NCBI RefSeq assembly: GCF_963677075.1
Contig: NZ_OY781873.1
Span: 2,319,715-2,383,714, forward strand
Direction of reading: 5' to 3'
DNA from: an uncultured Sphaerochaeta sp.
GTDB taxonomy: Bacteria; Spirochaetota; Spirochaetia; Sphaerochaetales; Sphaerochaetaceae
Length of the DNA stretch: 64,000 nucleotides
The notes below the pieces were generated by a model. It worked only from the letters and a program-made list of their open reading frames with translations, made no database searches and was not told the DNA's origin. The translations under genes and the position numbers were made by a program. Positions 1-8,765 of this stretch are shown in pieces (position 1 is the first letter of the stretch; each line of letters begins with the position of its first letter).

Positions 1-503
1 TCTACAATATCAAGATAGTGCATTTCATCAAAATAGTGTTTTGCAGCATATGCGGTGAATACATTGGTCACCCCAGGGTCAAACCCACTTCCAAGCAGTG
101 CTGTCAAGCCAGCCTTTTTGAACTTTTCCTGATAGGCCCACTGGTAGGAGTATTCAAAATGTGCTTCATCCTTTGGTTCGTAATTTGCAGTATCAACATA
201 ATCAACACCATATTTCAGGCAGGCATCCATGATCGGAAGATCCTGGTAAGGAAGTGCAACATTGAGTACCACATCAGGCTTGAAAGATTCCATGAGGCTG
301 ACAAAGGCCCCAACATCATCAGCATCGACCTGTGCCGTTTCAACAGGAACGGGTCCTGCCTCAGCAGCAATTGCATCACATTTGGCTTTTGTCCTGCTCG
401 CTAGCAAGATTACCTCATAGAGGTCTTCCATTCTGGCAGATTTGCGTACGGCAACATTGCCGACACCACCTGCTCCTATGATCATCAAACGTTTCTTATC
501 CAT
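1..503 (-). CDS. Carboxynorspermidine dehydrogenase / saccharopine dehydrogenase family protein (3' part beyond window)
   Basis: The reading frame starts at an ATG at 503 and runs off the left edge without a stop, so only about 167 N-terminal residues are visible. It opens with a Rossmann nucleotide-binding loop (IIGAGGVGNVAV, residues 8-19) and continues with the saccharopine-dehydrogenase pattern, including VLNVALPYQD, DYVDTANYE and GSGFDPGVTNV. These are typical of carboxynorspermidine dehydrogenase, which joins putrescine or diaminopropane to aspartate semialdehyde with NAD(P)H. The ribosome site (GGAG) overlaps the stop codon of the upstream arginine decarboxylase, so the two are almost certainly translated together. 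That context favours polyamine synthesis over lysine metabolism. The exact substrate cannot be decided from the fragment. Confidence 0.85.
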   Translation of the reverse strand, partial: MDKKRLMIIGAGGVGNVAVRKSARMEDLYEVILLASRTKAKCDAIAAEAGPVPVETAQVDADDVGAFVSLMESFKPDVVLNVALPYQDLPIMDACLKYGVDYVDTANYEPKDEAHFEYSYQWAYQEKFKKAGLTALLGSGFDPGVTNVFTAYAAKHYFDEMHYLDIV

Positions 504-506
504 GTT

Positions 507-2414
507 TTACTCCTCTTGGTCGGTTTCGTAGTAGGTATATCCTCTGAGTCCGGCTGTATAGGCAGCAATGATGCGCCGCCTCTCAAGCGGGGTTATCCTT
601 CCATCCTGAACTGCACGTTCAGCTTTGTTTCTGATCAGAGCCTCCAAATGTTTAGGCTCATATTCCACGTAGCTTAATACATCAGCCACCGTATCACCTT
701 CCAACTCATTATGAAGTCGGAATTTCCCGTCCTCATAGGTTACTGAGGCAACATTGGTATCTCCCAGCAGATTGTGCAGGTCCCCCAGTGTTTCCTGGTA
801 AGCCCCCACCAAGAAGACCCCAAGGATGTAGTCATCATTCTCAGGAAGGGTGTGAAGGCTGAGGGTGTTCTCCACCTCCCAGCGACCAATGAATCGATCG
901 ATTTTTCCCTCGCTGTCACAGGTGATGTCACTCAGGATTGCCTTTCTGTCCGGCCTCTTGTCCAGCATATGGATCGGCATGATGGGGAATAATTGATCAA
1001 TCGCCCATACATCAGGAAGTGATTGGAAGAGACTGAAGTTTCCATAGTAGATATCTGATAATTGCTGCTCCAACTTCTCAAACTCAGGGGACTCAACTTC
1101 TCCATAGGTCTGCTTGATTTCTGCAACAATAGACCAGTAAACATGCTCTGCTGCAGCACGCTCCCTCATATTCACCTTACCATAGAGAAACTTGTTTCTA
1201 ATCTCCTCACGGTAATAGTTCAGGTCGTTCAGGCACTCCTGTGCATTCTTTTCATTGAGCATCTTCCTCACGTAGAGGAGGTTCTCCAATGCTGGAAGTA
1301 CCTCTGGGTCGAGATTTGCCTCAACATCTTTCCCGTTCCAGAAAATATTGGTATCCAGGACGTTGAGCAGCAGGACCGAGTAGTAGGAGACCAATGCTCT
1401 TCCAGACTCACTGAGCAAGGTTGGATGGGTAACATTCTCTTCCTTGCAGATGGTCATTACTTCCTCTACAACGTCATCACAATACTCTTTGGTGGAATAA
1501 TTTCGGCTGTTTGAGCTATCGGTATGAGAACCATCATAGTCAATTGCCAATCCCCCTCCGATATCCAACAATCCCATAGGGGCACCCTCATGAACCAATC
1601 CACAGTAGAAACGTGCTGCTTCCGTTGCACCCATACGGATATCACGAATGTTGGGAATCTGGCTTCCCAGATGATAGTGTAATAATTTCAGGCTATCGAG
1701 CATCTGCTCTTTCCTGAGCTTATCAACCACCTGGATAACCTGTGTGGTATTCAGGCCGAAGACACTGCGGTCCCCACCACTGTCTGTCCAGTGTCCACTT
1801 GCAACGGTTGAGGGTTTCATTCTCAGTCCAATATTGGGCTTTATACCCATTGCCCTACTCCGTTCCAGAATGATATCCACTTCCCCCGGCATTTCCACCA
1901 CCAGAACGGTTTGCACCCCCATGGAGAGGCCTCTCAAGGCCAAGTCAATATATTCCTCATCCTTGTATCCGTTACAGATAACATAGGCTTCCAGATCATC
2001 TATATGAGCAAGGGCAAGCAAAAGCTCAGCCTTGCTGCCGGTTTCCAAGCCATGATGGTACTGTTTACCGTATTTGCATATTTCCTCAACAACCTGTTGC
2101 TGTTGGTTTACCTTGATAGGATAGACGCCCCGGTAGGTACCGGTATAGCCGGCATCCTTCATGGCACCAAGAAAACTCTCATTGATATGTTGGATCCTCG
2201 AGTCAAGAATATTTGAAAATCGCAGGAGTACAGGCAATTTCATACCTCTCTCTTGCAAACCCTTGACTATGGATAACAAGCTTACTTGACTATTTGGGTC
2301 TTTATCTTTGAGCCGTACTTCCACTTCCCCTTTCTCTGAGACATGAAAATACTCATTTCCCCAGGAATCGATGTGATACAGCTTTCTTGCGTCATCTAGT
2401 GTCCAAGTATCCAT
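507..2414 (-). CDS. speA: Biosynthetic arginine decarboxylase
   Basis: This 635-residue protein has the usual SpeA length. It is a fold-type III PLP enzyme that converts arginine to agmatine, the first step towards putrescine. The PLP-lysine motif YPIKVNQ lies near residue 97. The glycine-rich phosphate-binding stretch LLDIGGGLAIDYDG and the SESGRALVSYY motif follow in family order, then the C-terminal helical region. The start at 2414 has GAGGAG just upstream. The stop codon lies inside the ribosome site of the next gene (carboxynorspermidine dehydrogenase family), so the pair forms a polyamine operon. It appears intact. Confidence 0.97.
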   Translation of the reverse strand: MDTWTLDDARKLYHIDSWGNEYFHVSEKGEVEVRLKDKDPNSQVSLLSIVKGLQERGMKLPVLLRFSNILDSRIQHINESFLGAMKDAGYTGTYRGVYPIKVNQQQQVVEEICKYGKQYHHGLETGSKAELLLALAHIDDLEAYVICNGYKDEEYIDLALRGLSMGVQTVLVVEMPGEVDIILERSRAMGIKPNIGLRMKPSTVASGHWTDSGGDRSVFGLNTTQVIQVVDKLRKEQMLDSLKLLHYHLGSQIPNIRDIRMGATEAARFYCGLVHEGAPMGLLDIGGGLAIDYDGSHTDSSNSRNYSTKEYCDDVVEEVMTICKEENVTHPTLLSESGRALVSYYSVLLLNVLDTNIFWNGKDVEANLDPEVLPALENLLYVRKMLNEKNAQECLNDLNYYREEIRNKFLYGKVNMRERAAAEHVYWSIVAEIKQTYGEVESPEFEKLEQQLSDIYYGNFSLFQSLPDVWAIDQLFPIMPIHMLDKRPDRKAILSDITCDSEGKIDRFIGRWEVENTLSLHTLPENDDYILGVFLVGAYQETLGDLHNLLGDTNVASVTYEDGKFRLHNELEGDTVADVLSYVEYEPKHLEALIRNKAERAVQDGRITPLERRRIIAAYTAGLRGYTYYETDQEE

Positions 2415-2583
2415 TACTACTCCTCATAGGTCTTTTCGTTTCATCAGTATACCAGAATTTATTGACAATGCACACAGCAGTAGTGCGATGCCGATAGAGA
2501 GTGAGGTGTCCCTAAGGCTGGGAGGCATAACGCGTATTTGTACAAATATGTTTTGTATTCCAAATTTCTTACAAGTCTTAATC

Positions 2584-2612
2584 TTGACAATTCTCCTCGA
2601 TTAGTGAATTAT
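2584..2612 (+). promoter_or_regulatory. Sigma-70-type promoter for the SPFH gene
   Basis: TTGACA at 2584-2589 is followed after 17 bases by AATTAT at 2607-2612 (4 of 6 matches to TATAAT). The start codon is 52 bases downstream and has a GGAGG ribosome site. The region is AT-rich and intergenic. Confidence 0.5.
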
Positions 2613-2664
2613 CTAATTGATATCATTTTGATATCTTTTACTATCACACCTTGGAGGTATTCGT

Positions 2665-3672
2665 ATGAATGAACCTGTCTACTCAAAAGAAAAAGTCCTG
2701 AACCGACCTTCAATCGGATTGACGATCCTGGTAGTCAATGTGCTGCTTATCCTCTTGTCATTTGCCCTGTTCATCTTTGGCATAGCTGCAGATATTCCAG
2801 GAGCCATACGTGCAGTTGTCATTACTCTTGGAGCACTCTATGGTTTTATCATTGGACCAATCCTGTTTGGGGGATTGAAGATAATCAAACCGAATGAAGC
2901 GTTGGTGCTTACCTTATTTGGTAAGTATTATGGGACACTCAAGAAAGAAGGATTTTTCTTTGTAAACCCATTTGTAACAGCGGTTAATCCTGCATCTTCA
3001 TCTGAAAACTCTTCAGGATCCTATAAGCTGGAAGGAAAACCGGATGCGAATAAGAGTGGAACTACAGCCTATTCGATACAGATTCCAAAACGAAAGTTAT
3101 CCCTCAAAGCAATGACGCTGAACAATGAGAAGCAGAAAATCAATGACTCACAGGGCAATCCAATCATTATCGGTGTTGTCGTTATCTGGAAAGTGGTTGA
3201 TACTGCGAAAGCGGTGTTTGACGTTGACAATTATGTGGATTATCTTTCCATACAGTGCGATAGTGCTTTGAGAAATGTGGTACGGCTCTTCCCTTATGAT
3301 AGTGATGATGATGAAAAATCATTGAGAGGAAGCAGCAGGGAGGTAGCAGAGGATCTGCTGAAGGAACTACAAGGCAAGGTTGCCGTTGCCGGCCTGGAAA
3401 TTCTGGAGGCAAGAATTACCCACCTCTCTTACGCACCAGAGATTGCTGCAGCAATGTTGCAGCGTCAACAGGCTTCTGCTATTATCGCCGCGAGACAAAA
3501 AATTGTGGAAGGAGCGGTTGGAATGGTCCAGATGGCTCTTGAGCAGTTGAATGAAAGTGAGGTAGTGAACCTGGATGAAGAACGTAAGGCTTCCATGGTA
3601 AGCAATCTTTTGGTGGTTCTTTGTGGAAACAAGGATGTACAGCCAATCGTAAACAGTGGGTCACTCTATTAG
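2665..3672 (+). CDS. SPFH (band 7 / stomatin-like) domain membrane protein
   Basis: This 335-residue protein has two hydrophobic segments near residues 17-40 and 48-72. An SPFH domain follows, beginning KIIKPNEALVLTLFGKYYGT, with the central NDSQGNPIIIGVVVIWKVVDTAKA pattern (residues about 158-182). A C-terminal helical stretch ends in the conserved SMVSNLLVVLCGN. SPFH proteins form membrane-associated oligomeric scaffolds. The start follows GGAGG by seven bases. A 60-residue ribbon-helix-helix protein begins 17 bases after the stop and is probably cotranscribed. The molecular role of this subgroup is not established, and nothing in the sequence identifies a client. Confidence 0.9.
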   Translation: MNEPVYSKEKVLNRPSIGLTILVVNVLLILLSFALFIFGIAADIPGAIRAVVITLGALYGFIIGPILFGGLKIIKPNEALVLTLFGKYYGTLKKEGFFFVNPFVTAVNPASSSENSSGSYKLEGKPDANKSGTTAYSIQIPKRKLSLKAMTLNNEKQKINDSQGNPIIIGVVVIWKVVDTAKAVFDVDNYVDYLSIQCDSALRNVVRLFPYDSDDDEKSLRGSSREVAEDLLKELQGKVAVAGLEILEARITHLSYAPEIAAAMLQRQQASAIIAARQKIVEGAVGMVQMALEQLNESEVVNLDEERKASMVSNLLVVLCGNKDVQPIVNSGSLY

Positions 3673-3689
3673 CATAAGGATGATGACGT

Positions 3690-3872
3690 ATGGATGCAAA
3701 GGATAAGAGCAAGAAACAGGTATTGTTGCGTCTTTCGTCATCGCTGTGGAAAGAGCTGGCCGCTTGGGCGGAAGATGACTTCCGCTCTATAAACGGCCAG
3801 ATTGAGTTTCTGCTCACCGAGAGCGTACGTTCCCGTAGGAAAGCACTCAAGGATGACGATCAAGAGACATAG
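3690..3872 (+). CDS. Small Arc/MetJ-type ribbon-helix-helix DNA-binding protein
   Basis: This 60-residue basic protein carries one ribbon-helix-helix motif: the beta strand KKQVLLRLSSSLW at about residues 8-20, then AAWAEDDFRSINGQIEFLLTESV. That matches Arc-like repressors, which dimerise and insert the strand into the DNA major groove. It follows the SPFH gene by 17 bases and is followed at once by a strong hairpin, so the two genes form a closed transcription unit. It is probably an autoregulator of that unit, which is inferred from position. It could also be an antitoxin-like protein, but no toxin partner is visible. Confidence 0.8.
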   Translation: MDAKDKSKKQVLLRLSSSLWKELAAWAEDDFRSINGQIEFLLTESVRSRRKALKDDDQET

Positions 3873-3876
3873 TATT

Positions 3877-3904
3877 GTGGGCTGGCTTGATGACCAGCCC
3901 ACAC
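3877..3904. terminator. Bidirectional hairpin terminator between convergent genes
   Basis: A perfect 10-bp stem (TGTGGGCTGG with its complement) encloses an 8-base loop. It sits between the convergent ends of the ribbon-helix-helix gene and the nucleotidase gene. The T-tract is poor (CTTCTGTTATTT on the plus strand). Confidence 0.65.
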
Positions 3905-3909
3905 TTCTG

Positions 3910-5691
3910 TTATTTGATGATTCCCTGTCTCTTCAGCTCGTTAACATTCAATGGATTATTGTAAGGCGATTCAAGTTTCCCCTCATTTACCATCTTGATC
4001 ACCTGCTTGCGATAGGGACTATCAAGGTTCACCCCAACGATCTTCCAGTTGTTGTCTACCTTTGGATATATGGTCCCCTTTTCCTTGATATAGGCTACGA
4101 GCATATCGCGAATTGAGTTTGGACTCTCCCATTCCCGTACCCCAGATACCAGTTTTTGTGCTTTCAGGGCCGAAGAATAGCGGTAGTTGTTCACAGCAAG
4201 GGTAAGTTTCTGTGTATCAGAGAGCGGCTTGCCCTTGAACATGACATTCTTGATCCTCTGCCCTTCAGGTTTGCTCAGGTCGATCTCATAGTCCACACCG
4301 CTGAACATATCATAGAGATAACCCGGCTTATCTGGGTTGAAGCTGATGGAGATATCACCAGGCTTCCACTGGTTGTAACAGGTTGCAGACCACTCCATGT
4401 AGGCTTTCAGCTCAGCACCAGTGACTGGTACTCGATAGAGGGTATTGTCGTACTTGTAGATACCAAAGATGGTTCCGTAGTTGATCGGACCCTTGGGGAT
4501 ATCACTGGTATCGGCAAAGAGCGCAGCTGCTGAAACATCTGCACCACTGTTAAGCAGTTGTACCTCATTGATGAAATCCATGACAGCGGTATCACGAAGT
4601 TTTCCCTCGGGGATACCCATAATCTCATTCTTGGGTTGGAAGTCAACTGCTGCTGTACCAAAGATACCACCACTGGGACTTCCATCAGCAGAAGGTGCTC
4701 CACCGGAAATAAAGTCTCTGGTAGCTTGATGTGCCTCCTTGATGAAAGCATTCCCCCTGATCAACTCACTCGGTTCATAGTCAGTCATATCAACGATGGT
4801 CACTTCCTGTCCATCAACCTGCTTATTCTCATCAAGACTAAGGTCGATGCGGATAACCTCACGACCGAGGTTCTTTGCCCCGCCGATAGCAATCCCATCC
4901 TGTACCTCTGCGATTGTGGTATGGGCATGCCCAACGATAAGCACATCAATCTCAGGGCAGAGCTCCAGGATAGCAAGGCCTCCATCACTGCCTCCGTCAA
5001 CATCGTACTCAGGGTACAGTCCCACATGAGCTACAACTACCAGGACATCAACTTTATCATCCAAAATATCCACTACCCGTCTTGCAGCAGGGCCTACAGG
5101 GGCATAGACAAATGGATCAGTCTTTTCACCATCCCATCTTGGTGCATTTGGATTGGTAAGGCCGATGATACCGACCTTTACTCCAGACCTCTCTACTATG
5201 GTGTACGGAAGTGCGGCCATGGTGCCATCCGCTCGCGACATATTTGCCGTAAGTACTGGGAAATTTGCCAGCTCTTGGATTCGTTTGATCAAGTTCTCTC
5301 CAAAATTGAACTCATGATTTCCCAATGTAAGACTGTCATAATCCAAGAGATTCATCGCACGTATGACAGGATGCTCGCCTTCTCTCTTGTTGTAGATATC
5401 ATCAGTCATGATATTCCCTTGGATAACATCACCATTATCTACCAGGATGACAGCTGGATGTTCCTCACGTACCTGCTCCACATAGGTAGCAATGCGGGCC
5501 ATACCGTTGTTGTTAGTCTCCTTGTCGTTCTCATAACTGAATCCCCAGACATTTCCATGAATATCTGTGGTAGCCAGGATGACCAGTTCCTCCGCCTGTT
5601 CTGGCAGGGGTTGTGCAAAGAGGAATCCCATTGTGATGCAAAGCATCACAATGCCGAGCAATACCCGCTTCAAGAGTACTCGTTTCATCAT
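3910..5691 (-). CDS. Exported 5'-nucleotidase / 2',3'-cyclic-nucleotide phosphodiesterase family protein
   Basis: This 593-residue protein starts with a cleavable signal peptide (basic start, hydrophobic core, FLFAQPLP around residue 26). The metallophosphatase domain shows the metal motifs in order: TTDIHGN, VDNGDVIQG, LGNHEFNFG and a GHAHT block. The 5'-nucleotidase C-terminal domain follows (about residues 330-560), with the substrate-stacking region and NNYRYSSA. The family removes phosphate from periplasmic nucleotides so nucleosides can be imported. This fits the BMP-type nucleoside importer at 43-48 kb in the same window. A GGAG ribosome site precedes ATG 5691; a second ATG three bases in is also possible. 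Confidence 0.93.
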   Translation of the reverse strand: MMKRVLLKRVLLGIVMLCITMGFLFAQPLPEQAEELVILATTDIHGNVWGFSYENDKETNNNGMARIATYVEQVREEHPAVILVDNGDVIQGNIMTDDIYNKREGEHPVIRAMNLLDYDSLTLGNHEFNFGENLIKRIQELANFPVLTANMSRADGTMAALPYTIVERSGVKVGIIGLTNPNAPRWDGEKTDPFVYAPVGPAARRVVDILDDKVDVLVVVAHVGLYPEYDVDGGSDGGLAILELCPEIDVLIVGHAHTTIAEVQDGIAIGGAKNLGREVIRIDLSLDENKQVDGQEVTIVDMTDYEPSELIRGNAFIKEAHQATRDFISGGAPSADGSPSGGIFGTAAVDFQPKNEIMGIPEGKLRDTAVMDFINEVQLLNSGADVSAAALFADTSDIPKGPINYGTIFGIYKYDNTLYRVPVTGAELKAYMEWSATCYNQWKPGDISISFNPDKPGYLYDMFSGVDYEIDLSKPEGQRIKNVMFKGKPLSDTQKLTLAVNNYRYSSALKAQKLVSGVREWESPNSIRDMLVAYIKEKGTIYPKVDNNWKIVGVNLDSPYRKQVIKMVNEGKLESPYNNPLNVNELKRQGIIK

Positions 5692-5766
5692 TCTACTCCT
5701 TTTCCCCGATTCCTAATCGGTTAGTGTGATATCTCTATTCTACCACCGCTTTTCCAGAATCCAATA

Positions 5767-6054
5767 TCAGTGGTACAGCCGCTTAGCAATTTCTTTTCCG
5801 TCTTCGAACTGTGCCTCATACTCAACAGCCCCTACACGGTCATAACGAACCCACGGACCATGTTTTACCCCATGCTTGAAATTCCCTACCTGCCATACAA
5901 TCCCATTCTCTCGGTAGTAATGCCAAAGCCCGTCCATAAGGTTATCCTTGATGGGTCCCTCAGCCTTGATGTTTCCATCCTTGAAGAAATAAGTCAGTTT
6001 CCCACCCTGCATTCGCTGTTCAACCTGTCCATTCGAATACGTTTTCTCTTTCAT
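5767..6054 (-). CDS. MORN-repeat protein
   Basis: This 95-residue soluble protein is made almost wholly of MORN_2-type repeats. Examples are YFFKDGNIKAEGPIKDNLMDG, WHYYRENGIVWQVGNFKHGVKHG and WVRYDRVGAVEYEAQFEDGKE. Each repeat has the Y/W-x(3)-G-x(5)-G-x-F-x(2)-G spacing. A GGAGG ribosome site lies upstream. No signal peptide is present. Such small proteins are often annotated as YwqK-like, but the function is not known. It stands alone, with a terminator for the upstream DUF72 gene before it. Confidence 0.8.
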   Translation of the reverse strand: MKEKTYSNGQVEQRMQGGKLTYFFKDGNIKAEGPIKDNLMDGLWHYYRENGIVWQVGNFKHGVKHGPWVRYDRVGAVEYEAQFEDGKEIAKRLYH

Positions 6055-6080
6055 TGGTTCCCCTCCTTGTTGATATAAAT

Positions 6081-6113
6081 GAAAAAGAGCAAGAACCGTA
6101 TTGATCCTTGCTC
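6081..6113 (-). terminator. Rho-independent terminator of the DUF72 gene
   Basis: Read on the minus strand, the stem GAGCAAG pairs with CTTGCTC and is followed directly by TTTTTC. It lies 134 bases past the stop of the DUF72 gene and just upstream of the MORN gene, so it separates the two transcripts. Confidence 0.75.
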
Positions 6114-6247
6114 CTTGACTATGGTTGTCATTGCATTGATTGATGCAGAGAGTTCTGGTAATTTCTTGACAGGAAAGCCAACCATTCTGCTTGCCTCCTG
6201 ATTACAATTTACCGTAGCACACCTTCCATGATTCGTACATCGTCTGC

Positions 6248-7096
6248 CTATGCCTCTTGGAGATAATCCATCAACTTCCTGATGGTAAGTGGGGCGCTCC
6301 CTTCATAGTGATTGTTCACATTGATGTAAATCACCTTACCCTCCTGTGCAAGCTTTACCAGTCTTGGAGCAATTGCGACCAGTTCATGATCATGGCTTTC
6401 AAGAATTCGATCCCACCTCCCCCCACTCTCCTTTTCAATTTCTTTCCTATCTTCACCATGTAAACGTACACAGAAAGGTGAATGGAGATGGGACCCTGCT
6501 CTCTGTAATTGTGTGTCAAGATCATCCATCCAGTACCCAGAGAGCAATACAGGACCAATATGCCGTTGCTCCAGGAAGGAGAAGTAGGAGGAATCCATCC
6601 ATGCAGGGTTCCTGAGCTCTACGGCATAGGGAAGAGAATCAGGGAGCAAGGAGAAAAACCTGTCAAGGGATTCCATGAACTCATCACGATCCTTGAACAT
6701 ACTACGGTTCAGGTATCCAAACTGAAACATGAGCAAGCCTATTTTCGGGATAAGGGGTTCAAGGGTTTCTATGAACCGATAAAACACCTCGGCATCAAGA
6801 AACCAAGGGTTTGGTTCACTCTTGCTCTGGTAACTGAATGGAAGGGTCAAGGTATTTGGACACTTAATGGTAAACCTAAAGCTGTCAGGAGTATCCTGGT
6901 TATATTCTCTCACATCATGGGGGTCAGGAAGCCCATAGCTCCGCTTTCCCAACGACCAGAACCACCTATCCACTTCCACCGAATCATAGGTATTGGCATA
7001 CTGGGCAAGGTACCGCTCGGTACTACCAGGCTCATACACCAATCCTTCCCAACTCTCATACTTCCACGAACATGTTCCAAAGTGCAGGGTACTCAT
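6248..7096 (-). CDS. DUF72 (YecE-like) TIM-barrel protein
   Basis: This 282-residue protein has the DUF72 opening FGTCSWKYESWEGLVYEPGS, then SVEVDRWFWSL, FTIKCPNTLT, LLMFQFGYLN, YAVELRNPAWMD and a C-terminal VYINVNNHYEGSAP. The family is predicted to be a TIM barrel, and its biochemical activity is not firmly known. A second, divergent paralogue lies at 23262-24086 and heads a polymerase operon. This copy is monocistronic. The start has only a weak AAGG one base upstream, which is also part of a small inverted repeat. Confidence 0.88.
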   Translation of the reverse strand: MSTLHFGTCSWKYESWEGLVYEPGSTERYLAQYANTYDSVEVDRWFWSLGKRSYGLPDPHDVREYNQDTPDSFRFTIKCPNTLTLPFSYQSKSEPNPWFLDAEVFYRFIETLEPLIPKIGLLMFQFGYLNRSMFKDRDEFMESLDRFFSLLPDSLPYAVELRNPAWMDSSYFSFLEQRHIGPVLLSGYWMDDLDTQLQRAGSHLHSPFCVRLHGEDRKEIEKESGGRWDRILESHDHELVAIAPRLVKLAQEGKVIYINVNNHYEGSAPLTIRKLMDYLQEA

Positions 7097-7127
7097 GCCT
7101 TACTGTAGCAAGGCTTAAGAGGCGGAG

Positions 7128-7157
7128 CAAGGCCGGAACCTTGCAGTTCCGGCCTTG
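7128..7157 (-). terminator. Hairpin after the 4-alpha-glucanotransferase gene
   Basis: A perfect 12-bp stem (CAAGGCCGGAAC and its complement) with a 6-base loop sits just past the stop of malQ. It has no T-tract, so it may act as a 3' stabiliser or a Rho-assisted end. Confidence 0.55.
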
Positions 7158-7192
7158 TCAGGAAGGTATATGAACACCCTAGGGCGCCACAT

Positions 7193-8725
7193 TCAATTTC
7201 CCAGCAGCCCATTTCTGGCAGAAATTGCAACCAGATGGGCCAGCTCATGAGCAATTTCATCAGTAAACTCTTCTGCAGTAGCTCTCCAACTCCAATTGAC
7301 ATCATTGCAAGTTGAAGGATAGTTCATCCTTGCTTCCTCATCCTTCTCCAAAAGATCTTGCATGGGGATGATGGCTGTACGAGCACAGGAGAGCATCAGG
7401 GTACGTATCATCTTACGCAACACCTCATTCTCTTTGCAATCAAGATAGGTAAGCACCATCTCCTTATCCTGTACATCCAAGGACTTGAACCATCCAAGGG
7501 TGGTGTTGTTGTCATGGGTACCGGTATACGCTACAAAGTTCTCCTGCCAGTTATGCGGCAGAAAATCATCATAATAATTACTTCTCCCTTTCTCATCCTT
7601 GCTGAATCCAAATTGCAATATTTTCATTCCCGGAAATCCATTGTCATCCCGTAATGCTTCAACTGAGTCAGTCATCAACCCAAGGTCCTCTGCAATGATG
7701 GGAACTGATCCAAAGTGGTCTCTCACCTTCTTGAAAAAGCTTTTGCCGTCAACCGTAATCCATTTCCCACGTTCTGCGGTTTTATCCCCTGCTGGTATCT
7801 CATAATACGCATCGAACCCCCTGAAGTGGTCAATTCTCAGAATGTCTATCATGGCAAACAGTCGTTCCAATCGTTTGATCCACCACTGGTACTTTTCTGC
7901 TTCAAGAACTTTCCAGTCATAAACAGGATTGCCCCAAAGCTGCCCGGTTGCACTGAAGATATCTGGTGGAACGCCGCTAACCGCACTGAAATGCCCATCA
8001 TCATCGGTCTTGAACAGATGTAGATTACTCCAGGTATCTGCACTGTCAGCTGCCACAAAAATAGGAACATCACCCACCATTTGAATTCGCTTTGCATTCA
8101 CATAGCGTTTGAATGCATCCCACTGCAAAGCAAAGAAGTATTGCAACACCTTCCAGATGGCTATCTCTCTCTCATGTTCCAGGGAAAACGCTCTCAAGGC
8201 ATTCTTCTCACGTTTGGCAAACTCTTTGGGCCAATGACTGAACCAACGTGCATCCTGATAGGTCTCATACAGGACCATGAAAAGCGCGTAGTCATCCAAC
8301 CAGAACGCTTGATCCTTACAAAACCCTAAGAATGCTTTTTCCTGATTTTTTTTCTTTTCAAGAAAAGAGATGGCAGCTTTCTTCAAGATTGGCAGCTTTC
8401 TTTCCTGCACCAGTTGAAAATGCACCCTATCATCCGGGAAAGATGGCATGGATTGCAAATCACTAGAAGAAAGGTATCCTTCATGCATCAACGATTCAAG
8501 ATCAATAAGCAATTCATTGCCGGCAAACGTAGAACGTGGAGCATAGGGAGAATTCCCAAATCCTGTTGGATTGAGCGGCAAGAGCTGCCAGAGGCGGATA
8601 TCTGCCTTCTCCATCCAATCGGCAACAGCATAGGCATTACGCCCTAAGTCCCCGATACCGTAAGGAGAAGGAAGACTGGTGATGTGCAAGAGAATACCGG
8701 CATCTCGTCTATGCTTGCTATTCAT
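7193..8725 (-). CDS. malQ: 4-alpha-glucanotransferase (amylomaltase)
   Basis: This 510-residue GH77 enzyme is of the short amylomaltase type. The N-terminus AGILLHITSLPSPYGIGDLG is characteristic. The catalytic nucleophile lies in DILRIDHFRGFDAY, the acid/base in IIAEDLG and the third carboxylate in YTGTHDNNT. It transfers glucan chains between maltodextrins and releases glucose, in the cytoplasm. It lies 40 bases downstream of two sugar ABC permeases in the same direction. The four genes form an import-and-processing operon, and this enzyme is the best reason to assign the transporter to maltodextrins. Confidence 0.96.
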   Translation of the reverse strand: MNSKHRRDAGILLHITSLPSPYGIGDLGRNAYAVADWMEKADIRLWQLLPLNPTGFGNSPYAPRSTFAGNELLIDLESLMHEGYLSSSDLQSMPSFPDDRVHFQLVQERKLPILKKAAISFLEKKKNQEKAFLGFCKDQAFWLDDYALFMVLYETYQDARWFSHWPKEFAKREKNALRAFSLEHEREIAIWKVLQYFFALQWDAFKRYVNAKRIQMVGDVPIFVAADSADTWSNLHLFKTDDDGHFSAVSGVPPDIFSATGQLWGNPVYDWKVLEAEKYQWWIKRLERLFAMIDILRIDHFRGFDAYYEIPAGDKTAERGKWITVDGKSFFKKVRDHFGSVPIIAEDLGLMTDSVEALRDDNGFPGMKILQFGFSKDEKGRSNYYDDFLPHNWQENFVAYTGTHDNNTTLGWFKSLDVQDKEMVLTYLDCKENEVLRKMIRTLMLSCARTAIIPMQDLLEKDEEARMNYPSTCNDVNWSWRATAEEFTDEIAHELAHLVAISARNGLLGN

Positions 8726-8765
8726 CCTTGCACACCTCTCTCATGATAAGTACTTCTCATTGTCA

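Noticed and set aside
3690..3872. Toxin-antitoxin module formed by the ribbon-helix-helix protein
   Set aside because: The neighbour is a 335-residue SPFH membrane protein, not a toxin fold.
4558..5724. Long open frame (388 codons) on the plus strand opposite the nucleotidase gene
   Set aside because: It is fully antisense to a clear metallophosphatase gene, has no ribosome site and its translation has no domain pattern.
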